Notes under the pieces: model-generated
Told to the model about the DNA's origin: nothing
The model's database searches: none
The model's input: only the letters and a program-made list of their open reading frames with translations
Made by a program: the position numbers and the translations under genes
Shown: piece by piece, positions 6,972-15,153 of the stretch
Layout of the letters: the number at the start of each line of letters is the position of its first letter
How positions within the stretch are numbered: position 1 is the first letter of the stretch
Origin: JABDDM01 sp038240295
GTDB lineage: Bacteria; Bacteroidota; Ignavibacteria; Palsa-1295
DNA length: 16,167 bases
NCBI GenBank assembly: GCA_038240295.1
Contig: JBBSDW010000078.1
Coordinates: 1 to 16,167, forward strand
Reading direction: 5' to 3'

Positions 6972-7589
6972 TTAGCTTTTCCATTTGATCGAGCAGCCGA
7001 TCGCTTTGGTCTTGGTGACAACGGGCTGCTGATTGGCCAGAAGTGCATTGACGGCATCTTCGGTGTAGTGCTTGGTTACAGCCGATGCATCCTGCGCGTT
7101 GTCATCGATGGCGCCGATATATCGAACAACGAGCGTGCCCTTCTCGCGGTTGAGCACAAAGAGGTGTGGCGTGTTCGTTGCGCCGAAGGCGTGTGTCACG
7201 TTCTGCGATTCGTCAACAAGATATGGGAATGTGTAGCCCTTCTCCTTTGCTCGGGTTACCATATTCGCATACGAATCCTCATCCTGTTGCGATGGGTCAT
7301 TCGGATTGATCGCGATCACTGGATATCCGAGCGGAGCGTATTTCGCATTGAGCGCCATGATGCGGCTTTCGTACATCTTCGCGAACGGGCAGTGATTGCA
7401 CGTGAATGTGACAATGAAGCCTTTCGCGTCTTTGTAATCCGCAAGCGAGACCATCTTGCCATCGACGTTCTTCAAATGAAAATCGGTTGCAGTGTCACCG
7501 ACGGCATAGCCTGTCGGCGCAGGTGCAAAACCAGTCGCTACGAATCCGGCGACCAGCAAAACGAGAAACATCGAGATGATCTTTTTCAT
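6972..7589 (-). CDS. Exported peroxiredoxin-like thioredoxin-fold protein
   Basis: A thioredoxin-fold protein of the AhpC/TSA-related thioredoxin family (the PRX_like1 type). Residues 1-24 form an N-terminal signal or anchor. Then come AVGDTATDFHLKNVDGKMVSL (about 29-49), the redox site FTCNHCPFAKMYESR (62-76, CxxC at 64-67), DPSQQDEDSY, the cis-Pro motif TPHLFV (140-145), and the terminal GCSIKW (198-203) typical of this family. It likely acts as a thiol oxidoreductase or peroxidase in the periplasm; the natural substrate is unknown. Its ATG is 8 bp after the TlpA stop with AGAGAA upstream, so it is the last gene of the operon before the terminator. Confidence 0.85.
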   Translation of the reverse strand: MKKIISMFLVLLVAGFVATGFAPAPTGYAVGDTATDFHLKNVDGKMVSLADYKDAKGFIVTFTCNHCPFAKMYESRIMALNAKYAPLGYPVIAINPNDPSQQDEDSYANMVTRAKEKGYTFPYLVDESQNVTHAFGATNTPHLFVLNREKGTLVVRYIGAIDDNAQDASAVTKHYTEDAVNALLANQQPVVTKTKAIGCSIKWKS

Positions 7590-7597
7590 AGTTCTCT

Positions 7598-8095
7598 TTA
7601 ATTCAGAAATTGTTTGACGGTATCTGAGAGTGCCTGGGCGCCAAATTCCTGGGGAAAAAATCGACGCAGATGCTTGGCATTGTTAACCACCAGACTTGCA
7701 GGCAAGTTGCCTTCCCAAGTGGAATCGACTCGGTCGATCCAAGAATTATAGTCGGGCTCATCGAGAAGGAAAACAGCATTCCGTACGTCGTGTTTTGTAA
7801 CGAAGGGCTCAAGCGAGCGCGCTTTATCTTTCAGGAAATCGAGACTGACAAAAATGACGCGAAGCTTCGCGCCCGGGAATTTCGATTCGAGCGACTGGAA
7901 ATCGGGAAACTCCTTCACGCAGGGCGAACACCACGTAGCCCAAAAGTTAAAAACGTACGTCGTGTCATTCGGCTGCGCGATCATCGCCTGAAGGTCGTCG
8001 ATCTTGATGACGTCCACTTTCGGGGTTCTCGTAAAACCGGAAAGGCTCAGGATCAAACCGAAACAAGTTATAGAAAGCAATTTCAGATTTACCAC
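7598..8095 (-). CDS. TlpA-type thiol-disulfide oxidoreductase
   Basis: A 165-residue thioredoxin-fold protein of the TlpA/ResA kind. An N-terminal hydrophobic segment (about 4-21) is a signal peptide or anchor. FNFWATWCSPCVKEFP at 49-64 holds the redox pair WCSPC, and LPASLVV near 131-137 supplies the cis-Pro. Proteins of this type usually reduce disulfides in the periplasm, for example in cytochrome c maturation or repair of exported proteins; no cytochrome gene is near. The start is GTG at 8095, overlapping the end of the TolC-type gene by 7 bases, which indicates translational coupling. A short linker, with no extra domain, distinguishes it from larger TlpA proteins. Confidence 0.88.
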   Translation of the reverse strand: MVNLKLLSITCFGLILSLSGFTRTPKVDVIKIDDLQAMIAQPNDTTYVFNFWATWCSPCVKEFPDFQSLESKFPGAKLRVIFVSLDFLKDKARSLEPFVTKHDVRNAVFLLDEPDYNSWIDRVDSTWEGNLPASLVVNNAKHLRRFFPQEFGAQALSDTVKQFLN

Positions 8096-9408
8096 TCTCG
8101 TTCGCCCAGCGCTCGTTTTAGATTGAAGATGCTGAGCGCATAATTGAACGAGGTCTGGACCTGTTGAAGTTGCGCTTGCTCGAGTGCGCTTTGTGCCGTT
8201 AGGTAATCGAGGCTCGTAGCCGCGCCATTCTGGTAGCGGACGTTCGCGATCTCGAGCGTTCGCTGGGCTTGCTGAATCTGAATCTGCGTCAGGCTAAGTT
8301 TTGTCTGGCTGGCATCGATGTCTGCTTTGGCCGACTCGACTTCACTTTCGATCTGTCTGCGAAGGTCCGAGGTTTGTGCTTGCGCCGCCACATAGTTTGC
8401 TTGCGCCTCCGCAACTTTATCATCTACCAATCCGCCTTCGAGTATAGGATAAGAGAATCGTACCGTGCCAGCCCAATTGAGTGTCGGCTTTGTCAGATTT
8501 GGCGGATAACCATCTTTGACCCCTGCTGCGATATTCGCAAGGAGCAGCGGCGGATTACTCAAGCGCGCAGCGTCGATCTGCAACCTGGCAGACTCTTCGG
8601 CATCTTTCGAAAGCTGCAACTCAGGCCGATGCGCCGATGCTTCGAGCAACAGACTATCGAGCACGTTCGAAACATGGGGTAGCGCCGTTGTTTCCTGAAC
8701 CAGTATCGGCGTACCGGCCTTCACGCCGAGCAACCGGCGAAGTCCCGAAAGTTGGCGATCTTTCGCTGCACGGATATCTGCTTCCTGGCTTTCGATCGTT
8801 GCGATGCGCGTCTGGGTCGAGAGAACATCGAGTGAGGTGACTGTCCCCTGTTTTTCACGCGTTTCGGAAACGCCGAGGCTCGTTTGTAGAATCTTCTTCT
8901 GGTCTTCTTCGATGCGAAGTGTTTGATCGGCAGTGATAATTCCGAAGTACGCTTGAACGACCTGGAATGTCACTTGACTTTTAATCGCGTCGAGCATATC
9001 GAGTGCCGACCTTTCACTTGATTCGGAAGCAGCAATGTTTGCGTTCGATCGTCCGAAATCGTAGAGGATCTGTTGAAGTGTCGCCTGCGCTTGGTAGTTG
9101 TCGTTTGGCGCAAAGGCGAACGATTCAAGTTTGTTATTGATCGGAAGCTGCACCTGAATGGTCGGATCGATACGTGTATAGGCCGCATCGGCTGAGAGCG
9201 TGGGGCGTTTGGAGACGTGGGCTTCGTCGGTTCGTGCGTGTGCGGCATCGACGAGCGCGGATGCTCGCACGATGGAAGGCGCATTTTTTATCGCGAGTGC
9301 GATCGCGTCGTTAATGCTTAGCGAATCCTGAGCGAAGGCGCCGCTCGTAATAACAACAAGCAGTGTGAGCGCACTCGCGAATATTTTACATTTCACCATA
9401 CGATTCAT
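8089..9408 (-). CDS. TolC-type outer membrane efflux protein
   Basis: Outer-membrane channel of the OEP/TolC family, 439 residues. Signal peptide 1-26 (LTLLVVITSGAFA) precedes SINDAIALAIKNAPS, the usual start of the mature family. Two helical/strand repeats follow, about 28-235 and 240-430, with long Ala/Gln/Glu-rich coiled-coil helices (for example VSETREKQGTVTSLDVLS and IANVRYQNGAATSLDYLTAQ, the paired repeat motif at equivalent places in each half). It would form a trimer spanning the outer membrane and periplasm and dock with the EmrA-type protein. It lies 9 bp downstream of the MFS exporter stop. The ATG at 9408 is used; one at 9399 is an alternative with little effect. Confidence 0.93.
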   Translation of the reverse strand: MNRMVKCKIFASALTLLVVITSGAFAQDSLSINDAIALAIKNAPSIVRASALVDAAHARTDEAHVSKRPTLSADAAYTRIDPTIQVQLPINNKLESFAFAPNDNYQAQATLQQILYDFGRSNANIAASESSERSALDMLDAIKSQVTFQVVQAYFGIITADQTLRIEEDQKKILQTSLGVSETREKQGTVTSLDVLSTQTRIATIESQEADIRAAKDRQLSGLRRLLGVKAGTPILVQETTALPHVSNVLDSLLLEASAHRPELQLSKDAEESARLQIDAARLSNPPLLLANIAAGVKDGYPPNLTKPTLNWAGTVRFSYPILEGGLVDDKVAEAQANYVAAQAQTSDLRRQIESEVESAKADIDASQTKLSLTQIQIQQAQRTLEIANVRYQNGAATSLDYLTAQSALEQAQLQQVQTSFNYALSIFNLKRALGEREW

Positions 9409-9417
9409 ACAATCAGA

Positions 9418-10977
9418 TTAGTGCGCATCGAGCGCCATCGAAGCCCCCGGCATCGGTTTGCCCTCACGTCGAACAATAAGGATCAGCGGAATGCAGAGCA
9501 CGAAAAAGAGCGTAACGAAAATGAAGACATCGATAAAACTTTTGAGCAGCAGCTGCCGAGAGACAAGCCCGTCGAGCACCGCGATCGCCTGTTGCTTCGC
9601 CGAAAAGGCCGACGCTCCTTTTGCCATGAATGCTCCCGTCATTGCGTTCAAGCGTTGCTGGGTTGCGTAATTAAATTGCGAGACATGCGAAACGAGCATC
9701 AATCTGTTCGCAGCGTACCGCTGCGCGAGATAGGTGTTGACGATCGCGATGCCGAAGCCTCCGCCGAGTTGCCGCATCATGTTATTGAGCGCCGCGCCCT
9801 GCGGAACATCCTTTCCGTACAGACCCGAGAGCGCGAGCGTTGTCAGCGGCACAGAGATAAATGCGAGCCCTAAACCGCGAAGCACGAGCGGCCAGAAAAA
9901 ATCGGACGCGCCCGATTCCAATGTCGATTGCGCAAGCAGCCACGTAAAAAGCGCAGTCAGCGTGAATCCCAAAAAGATGAAGATTTGCGGCGGCGCTCCG
10001 CGCTGCATGATCTTTCCGACAATCGGCAACGTCACTGCGGCAACGAGTGCTCCGGGCAGCAGCAGCAATCCGGTTTGCATCGCCGTATAGCCAAGCAATC
10101 GCTGCACGAATACGGGCACGATGAACACAGAGCTAAAAAGTCCGAAGCCCAAAATAAACGTCAGCAGCGCACTGATCGCAAGCGTACTACTTCGCAAGAC
10201 ATGCAGATCGACCACAGGATTTTCGATCGAGAGCTCGCGCCAGACAAAAAGGATTATCGCTACGACACTCATGAGTGCAAGTATCGCGATATACGGTGCG
10301 GCAAACCAATCCTCGCTCTGCCCTTTTTCAAGCACGATCTGGAGCGCTCCGATCCCGACGATCAAAAGCCCGATACCGATCCAGTCAACATTTCCTTTCT
10401 TTCGAACTTGCGCCGGTTCACCGACATAGTTAAATGCGAGAAGCGCCGCAGTGATGCCGATCGGAATGTTTACGTAGAAGATCCACTGCCAGCTATAGTT
10501 ATCGACGATCCAGCCACCCAGGGTTGGGCCAATCGTAGGACCGAGCACGATCCCGAGTCCGAAAATACCGGCTGCAATCGGACGATCCTCATAGCTGAAT
10601 GCATCGAAGAGAATGGCTTGCGATGTCGAGAGCAATGCGCCGCCACCTATCCCCTGGATGAATCGAAACGCAACCAGCTCCCAAAGTGATGTCGCATTTC
10701 CGCAGAAATAGGACGCGAGCGTAAACAGGATGATCGAACCGACATAATAATTTCGGCGTCCGAACGTTGCGGCCAAAAAGCTCGTCATCGGAATGATGAT
10801 CACATTCGCGATCGCGTATGCCGTGATCACCCACGCGATATCTTCGATCGTAGCACCAAGCGAAGCGCTCATGTCGCTGAGCGCCACATTGACGATCGAG
10901 CTGTCGATAAGCTCGATCACCGCAGCCGAGATCACCGTAACGACGATGATCCATTTTCGAAATCCCGTTTCAGCCAT
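9418..10977 (-). CDS. emrB: DHA2-family (EmrB/QacA) multidrug MFS exporter
   Basis: Inner-membrane proton-coupled drug exporter with about 14 transmembrane helices across 519 residues, the size of EmrB. Visible family motifs: D1-type IDSSIVNVAL in TM1 (24-33), motif A LAATFGRRNYYV (68-79), motif B RFIQGIGGGAL (105-115), and antiporter motif C GLGIVLGPTIGPTLGGW (140-156), which marks exporters. Pairing with the EmrA-type gene upstream and the TolC-type gene downstream implies a tripartite pump that expels hydrophobic compounds or uncouplers across both membranes. Substrate specificity cannot be read from sequence. Spacing is 16 bp from the upstream stop and 9 bp to the downstream start. Confidence 0.94.
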   Translation of the reverse strand: MAETGFRKWIIVVTVISAAVIELIDSSIVNVALSDMSASLGATIEDIAWVITAYAIANVIIIPMTSFLAATFGRRNYYVGSIILFTLASYFCGNATSLWELVAFRFIQGIGGGALLSTSQAILFDAFSYEDRPIAAGIFGLGIVLGPTIGPTLGGWIVDNYSWQWIFYVNIPIGITAALLAFNYVGEPAQVRKKGNVDWIGIGLLIVGIGALQIVLEKGQSEDWFAAPYIAILALMSVVAIILFVWRELSIENPVVDLHVLRSSTLAISALLTFILGFGLFSSVFIVPVFVQRLLGYTAMQTGLLLLPGALVAAVTLPIVGKIMQRGAPPQIFIFLGFTLTALFTWLLAQSTLESGASDFFWPLVLRGLGLAFISVPLTTLALSGLYGKDVPQGAALNNMMRQLGGGFGIAIVNTYLAQRYAANRLMLVSHVSQFNYATQQRLNAMTGAFMAKGASAFSAKQQAIAVLDGLVSRQLLLKSFIDVFIFVTLFFVLCIPLILIVRREGKPMPGASMALDAH

Positions 10978-10993
10978 GCTGCAGGGTAACTGC

Positions 10994-12061
10994 TTACTTG
11001 GTGGTGATCGTCGCCGTTGCGCTCATGCCTGGCCGCAGCAATCCGGTTTTGTTCGGCGTGCCGTCGAAGAGAATTTTCACCGGCACCCGCTGTACCACTT
11101 TCACATAATTACCTGTCGAGTTATCGGGAGGCAGCAACGCGAACTTGGCACCCGTCGCTGGAGAGAACGAGTTCACACGTCCATGAAATACTGTGTCGGG
11201 ATATGCATCAACCACAATATCGGCGACCTGACCGACCTTGATATCCGAGACTTGCGTCTCCTTAAAATTGGCGGTGACCCAGATGCTATCGTTTTCCGTG
11301 ATCGCCATGAGCGGCTGCGCGACCTGAATATATTGCCCGACGTCGACATTCTTTTTCGAGACGATCCCTGTTGCTGGAGCGAAGATCGTTGTATAGGATA
11401 GCTGCAAACGCGCTTGTTCAAGCTCGACATGGCGCTGTGCAACCTGCGCTTCTGCAACTGCGATCTGATCTCGAACCGCGCCGACCTGCGCACGCGCCGC
11501 TTCGGCCGCCGCCTTCGTTACATCGAACTGCTGCTGCGTGATCGCACCACCTGCGAGGAGTTTCGTATCCCGAGCGAGATCGGTTTCGGCTTTTTTAACA
11601 TTGACTTCGGCCGTATTCACATTCGCGCGAGCAACCGTCACTGCCGCTTCGGCATTCGAGATCGCTGTCAGCGCAGTCTTGGTGCGAAGATTGAGATCCG
11701 CAGTGTCGAGCGTCACGAGGGGCATCCCTATCGCAACTGGCTGATTATCATTGACGTATACTTTTGTCACGAAGCCTGCAATTCTCGGAAGTACCGGATC
11801 GATATTACCGTCGATCTGCGCGTTATCGGTGTCTTCATGATTCTTGCCGAATACGAATCGGTGATACGCATAAAACGCAGCATAGCCAAGCACAGCGATC
11901 AACATGACCGGCATGAGTACGCGTCGCACACGTCCGCTGTTCTTTTTCGTGACCACAACAGCGGTTGGGGCAGCAACAGGGGTTGGGGCAGCAACAGGCG
12001 TCGGGGCAGCTTCCTGGGGCGGTGTCGTTGCAACTATCGTTGGCGAAGTGGAGTCGACCAT
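10994..12061 (-). CDS. emrA: EmrA/HlyD-type periplasmic adaptor (membrane fusion protein)
   Basis: Links the inner-membrane exporter to the TolC-type channel. Of 355 residues, 1-45 are a cytoplasmic Pro/Ala-rich leader with repeated PTPVAA, 46-66 one transmembrane helix, 81-120 the first half of the lipoyl domain (AQIDGNIDPVLPRIAGFV), 121-220 a coiled-coil hairpin rich in Ala/Glu/Gln, 221-255 the second lipoyl half (FAPATGIVSKKNVDVGQY), and 260-355 the beta-barrel and membrane-proximal domain. FALLPPDNSTGNYVKVVQRV (about 307-326) is characteristic of EmrA-like adaptors paired with DHA2 exporters. Its start is 19 bp past the TetR stop. Confidence 0.94.
   Translation of the reverse strand: MVDSTSPTIVATTPPQEAAPTPVAAPTPVAAPTAVVVTKKNSGRVRRVLMPVMLIAVLGYAAFYAYHRFVFGKNHEDTDNAQIDGNIDPVLPRIAGFVTKVYVNDNQPVAIGMPLVTLDTADLNLRTKTALTAISNAEAAVTVARANVNTAEVNVKKAETDLARDTKLLAGGAITQQQFDVTKAAAEAARAQVGAVRDQIAVAEAQVAQRHVELEQARLQLSYTTIFAPATGIVSKKNVDVGQYIQVAQPLMAITENDSIWVTANFKETQVSDIKVGQVADIVVDAYPDTVFHGRVNSFSPATGAKFALLPPDNSTGNYVKVVQRVPVKILFDGTPNKTGLLRPGMSATATITTK
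11965..12011. repeat. 18-bp in-frame tandem repeat in the adaptor gene
   Basis: About 2.6 units of 18 bp (GTTGGGGCAGCAACAGGG and near copies on the plus strand) encode the PTPVAA repeat in the cytoplasmic leader of the EmrA-type protein. Changes in copy number stay in frame and would only vary the length of a flexible leader. Confidence 0.8.
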
Positions 12062-12080
12062 TCGAGGCGTAAGTTGAAAA

Positions 12081-12737
12081 TTAGCACAATTCCTGAAATT
12101 CGTGACGGGTCGCGTCGGTCATGATGCCCGCGAAGATCATCGTGACGATCGCGTGAGATACTTGTTTTGCGGTATACGGCAACTCGGCGAGCACCATCGG
12201 GTTGACAAGCGCATCCATTGCCGCAGAATACATTCTTGTCACAAGTTCGGCCGGGACAGTTGTTCGAAGCAAACCGGCTTCCATCCCCTCGGAGATCAAT
12301 CGCTCAAAACACTCAAAGCGCGTTTTCCTAAATTGCGTGATCTCCTCCCAAACTTGAGGCGCATGTGCATAGACATCGCGCACGAGTACGCTCGATGCCT
12401 TCGAAGTTCGTTCGGTGATGATCTCGAGCAGTCTGGAAAGTTTCTCGAGATATGGGATCGATGGATCGCTGAGGACGGCCTCGGTCTGCGATGCACTTGC
12501 TCTTAACTTTGGCAGCAACACCGCTCGCAAAAGATCTTCTTTATCTTCGAATTCGCGATAAAGCGTTTTTTTGCTCAGATGCAATTCCTGCGCGATCTCG
12601 CTCATCGAAACCCTCGAATAGCCAACCGAAGCGAACATCCTGCCTGCGACTTCCATAATGCTGGAGCGCTGACTTGCCGAGTCATTCTCCTGGAATGGCT
12701 CATCCGAAACCGGCTGGGTGCTTTGAGTTTCCTGCAT
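12081..12737 (-). CDS. TetR/AcrR-family transcriptional regulator
   Basis: Predicted DNA-binding repressor of the efflux operon it heads. In the 218-residue form the helix-turn-helix domain covers about 24-70: IMEVAGRMFASVGYSRVSM, then the recognition helix region SEIAQELHLSKKTLYREF and EDKEDLL, a textbook TetR pattern. The remaining helical domain (about 75-218) includes a TetR C-terminal ligand/dimerisation region with hydrophobic helices but gives no ligand identity. I use the ATG at 12737; a TTG at 12782 would add 15 residues outside the domain and overlaps the palindromic operator candidate. The first-gene position, 19 bp before the adaptor, implies autoregulation and derepression of all six genes by a pump substrate. 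Confidence 0.92.
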   Translation of the reverse strand: MQETQSTQPVSDEPFQENDSASQRSSIMEVAGRMFASVGYSRVSMSEIAQELHLSKKTLYREFEDKEDLLRAVLLPKLRASASQTEAVLSDPSIPYLEKLSRLLEIITERTSKASSVLVRDVYAHAPQVWEEITQFRKTRFECFERLISEGMEAGLLRTTVPAELVTRMYSAAMDALVNPMVLAELPYTAKQVSHAIVTMIFAGIMTDATRHEFQELC

Positions 12738-12766
12738 TGCGCTGTGAAGACACCAATGCAATAAAG

Positions 12767-12783
12767 ATTGTTCCAACAACAAT
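12767..12783. promoter_or_regulatory. Candidate TetR operator
   Basis: ATTGTT and AACAAT form a perfect 6-bp inverted repeat with a 5-base spacer, 30 bp upstream of the TetR ATG. TetR-type regulators commonly bind such palindromes over their own promoter. Assignment is by position and symmetry only; no clear -35/-10 was recognised. Confidence 0.4.
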
Positions 12784-12928
12784 GGTTGAGCTGAGGATAG
12801 GAGGCTGCCTTCTGTGGATTTCCTACTTCCTTCACCCCATAGCGGTAGTCAGACTTAGGTGCGCTGAGGGTATGGCGAAATTTAGGATTGCGACCTCGAA
12901 TGGTCGGTTGAAAAGAATCTACTTCGCC

Positions 12929-14332
12929 CTATCTGACGACTACGAATTTCGCCTGCTCTGTCATGTGGTTCAAAGTGGATAAGGAAAGGGTATAAGTACC
13001 ACTAGGTAACAATACTATAACCAAACTTGCGAGGTTAGACGATGCTATCGATATCTCAGACTGCAGCACAACAGTACCTTTGACATCGCTGACTTCAATA
13101 TGACACGGTCCGTTGAGATCACTGATAAACTTTAGCAGACGCCCATTCGGTGTGCCAAGAATGCTAATCTGCGATTCTGCGATTGGCTTCGGTTGGGCGA
13201 CGCTGGATGTCGGTTCATAGCGGTAGACGAGTAGAGTGTTATTTCGATGGGCCGTGATATAACCGTGAGTCGAATCGGGCCATGTCATGTCAATGAGAGA
13301 ATCGCCCGCAAACATCTTTCCATCGCTGACCCATGTTTGGCCGTTGTCGGAGCTATAAAAAAGGGAATCCGCATATCGTCCGTAACTACCAATGTATGTC
13401 TGAGCGCCTTGATAGCTCGACTTCCCGACGAACGCCCAAAGTTTTGATTGACTACTCGGCACGAGCAATCCGATGCGAGGGCCCCCAAAACTTGAATCAA
13501 TTCGCCAGTGCTCGCCGCCGTCGGAGGTGTAGGCATAAGCCGGATTGTCGATGGCATTCCCAAACGAGTTAGAACCGTGCGCATAAAGGTGATTGAAGTC
13601 TCCGTCAGAAATGAGATCAGAGGCAAGGTACTGTGCAGGCATCAATGGCATTAACTTCCACGATTTGCCTCCATCCGATGTCCGCTGAAATTGCGTTGGG
13701 TATTCACCCCACAAAAGTGTAAAGTGAAGGCTGTCGAAGAATATCGCATCTCCGGCATACCCTCGTATAAACGAATCGCCCTCTCGAGGATTAAATGAAT
13801 TCGCAGAGTCCGAGGAATGCGCCAGCCAGGTCCCGCTATCTACCTGAGAATAAAAGAGTCCTAATGCTTGACCGTCTGCAAACACATTCCATTCCGCCCA
13901 TTCCCAATAGCGATTATTAGTGTCCGAAAGATAGTCATAGCTTACAAGCTTCCATGTCCTCCCGGTATCGTGTGAAATTGCCGCCCTTGGGGGCATTGTT
14001 TGCAGAGCGACATAAAGATCGCGATAGACGGGGTTATGAAAATAGTGAGGTTTGAGCAACGCTACTGCGCTGCTATTTGTACCGCCGCCAAAGTTAACGG
14101 TTGTATCTTTTCGCCATGTGGCCCCGCCATCGACAGATCTCAATATACCCCCATTCGCGCTTGAATCGATAAATAACAATCCGTTTCGATTATCGGGGAA
14201 ACTTAAGGCATCCGAATGCCAGCCTTCAAGCGAATAGACCAATTTCCACTCTCCCGGCGTTTGGGCAAAGGCCGGTGGTTCAAATCCCACGAGCACGGTC
14301 AGTAAGAAGATTGAACAATAGAAAAGCGGCAT
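12929..14332 (-). CDS. Secreted Asp-box (BNR/sortilin-like) beta-propeller protein with T9SS sorting domain
   Basis: An exported 467-residue protein of unknown specific function. Signal peptide 1-23 (ending PAFA). Five Asp-box motifs SxDxGxTW lie at 66-73 (SVDGGATW), 120-127 (SHDTGRTW), 218-225 (TSDGGKSW), 269-276 (TSDGGEHW) and 327-334 (SSDNGQTW), each marking a beta-propeller blade as in sortilin/Vps10 and sialidase-like folds; no sialidase active site was identified. Residues about 385-467 form a T9SS type A domain (ILGTPNGRLLKF, LPSGTYTLSL, terminal KFVVVR), so the protein is probably delivered to the cell surface or outside. The ATG at 14332 begins the signal peptide; a TTG at 14368 would run back over the upstream gene. 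It lies 8 bp behind the Cys-rich gene. Confidence 0.85.
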   Translation of the reverse strand: MPLFYCSIFLLTVLVGFEPPAFAQTPGEWKLVYSLEGWHSDALSFPDNRNGLLFIDSSANGGILRSVDGGATWRKDTTVNFGGGTNSSAVALLKPHYFHNPVYRDLYVALQTMPPRAAISHDTGRTWKLVSYDYLSDTNNRYWEWAEWNVFADGQALGLFYSQVDSGTWLAHSSDSANSFNPREGDSFIRGYAGDAIFFDSLHFTLLWGEYPTQFQRTSDGGKSWKLMPLMPAQYLASDLISDGDFNHLYAHGSNSFGNAIDNPAYAYTSDGGEHWRIDSSFGGPRIGLLVPSSQSKLWAFVGKSSYQGAQTYIGSYGRYADSLFYSSDNGQTWVSDGKMFAGDSLIDMTWPDSTHGYITAHRNNTLLVYRYEPTSSVAQPKPIAESQISILGTPNGRLLKFISDLNGPCHIEVSDVKGTVVLQSEISIASSNLASLVIVLLPSGTYTLSLSTLNHMTEQAKFVVVR

Positions 14333-14340
14333 AGATATAG

Positions 14341-14907
14341 TTAGGGGATGGTGATATCCTGCGAACAATAGCCGTCATTCACATACTGGAGCTTAATAGT
14401 GAAAGTCGTTGAAGTCGTAGTACAGATCTGAATCCACATTTTGGAGGTGAGGCCAGGGACAGGGATGAGGAGAGGAACGCCGAGACCGGGTACAAAATTC
14501 ATGTTTCCAGTCAGGCATCCGTAGAGTGCGTAGTTGGGGGTGCCTGACCATTGGGCCGGGCTCGGCTGCTTGATCCACGCGCACACCCCGGCACAGTTTG
14601 GTGAAGGATTTGTGATCAGGATCTGGTTTACGTCGCAGTTCCCAGTGTTCGTAATTTCGATCCAATAGCAATTGCAACTGGTACATCCTCCTGTGCCTGG
14701 GCTACACGCAGAAGAAAGTCCCGATGGCTGGCCGGTGAGTTTGGCGATTGTAAAACTGCATTTGCAATCGGGAGAGTTGAATCGAGCTGGCGAAGAGTCC
14801 GCGACGACTAGTACAACATGACACGAGTCGTTTGGCAGTAGACCCGCAAAGGATGGCGTTGCGACACAAGCGAAGGCGAACGTCAGAAGTCCGAGAAGTG
14901 CTTTCAT
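14341..14907 (-). CDS. Exported cysteine-rich protein of unknown function
   Basis: The family is not recognised. 188 residues with a clear Sec signal peptide (MKALLGLLTFAFACVATPSFA, cleavage near 21). The mature part has 13 cysteines in clustered patterns (DCKC, GGCTSCNCY, NCAGVCAW), implying disulfide cross-linking outside the cytoplasm. CYWIEITNTGNCDVNQILIT suggests an immunoglobulin-like or DUF11-type beta-sandwich fragment, an inference from the strand pattern only. The odd cysteine count leaves at least one free or intermolecular thiol. It precedes the Asp-box gene by 8 bp, so the two are likely co-expressed, perhaps as surface partners. No T9SS tail is visible. Upstream (14908-15099) there is no recognised promoter. 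Confidence 0.78.
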   Translation of the reverse strand: MKALLGLLTFAFACVATPSFAGLLPNDSCHVVLVVADSSPARFNSPDCKCSFTIAKLTGQPSGLSSACSPGTGGCTSCNCYWIEITNTGNCDVNQILITNPSPNCAGVCAWIKQPSPAQWSGTPNYALYGCLTGNMNFVPGLGVPLLIPVPGLTSKMWIQICTTTSTTFTIKLQYVNDGYCSQDITIP

Positions 14908-14934
14908 AACACTTAGCTAATGTGCGGGTAAAAC

Positions 14935-15153
14935 CTAGCCGAGTGGCCAGGTAGCCCGATTAGGATCAACCAATATACTCAATTTAGAATCACAAGTCAA
15001 GTTTATTCGGAAGAAAGTTGGGAGCGCTTTGAGTTCGATCTCGAACTCTTGGCGAGCGCCTACGTCAACGCGGCTTGGGATTGCCCACGAAACAAGACAT
15101 ACACGTCCATAACTAGTAATGGCGCAGCGAACCCTACGCTCTTCACAGCACAA
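14935..15153 (-). other. Possible coding remnant upstream of the Cys-rich gene
   Basis: A 72-codon open frame with only a TTG start. Its second half, with phrases such as SRVDVGARQEFEIELKALP, looks like an amphipathic beta-strand protein and ends 27 bp before the Cys-rich gene. It overlaps the plus-strand T9SS pseudogene and also contains an 8-bp stem hairpin (15031-15048). It may be the tail of a lost gene, or chance. I do not recognise it. Confidence 0.2.

Noticed and set aside
9928..10689. 253-codon plus-strand open frame
   Set aside because: It runs antisense through the MFS exporter; its Arg/Lys/Asp-rich composition is the mirror of transmembrane codons.
11414..12124. 236-codon plus-strand open frame
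   Set aside because: Antisense to the EmrA-type gene with low-complexity Arg/Gly/Trp content; no start signal or family pattern.
12887..12905. Hairpin GCGACC...GGTCGG as terminator of the Asp-box gene
   Set aside because: The stem is five to six pairs and no T-run follows on the minus strand.
14936..14970. tRNA-like GCCGAGTGGC segment
   Set aside because: It resembles a D-arm only; no acceptor stem, anticodon arm or T-arm can be folded around it.
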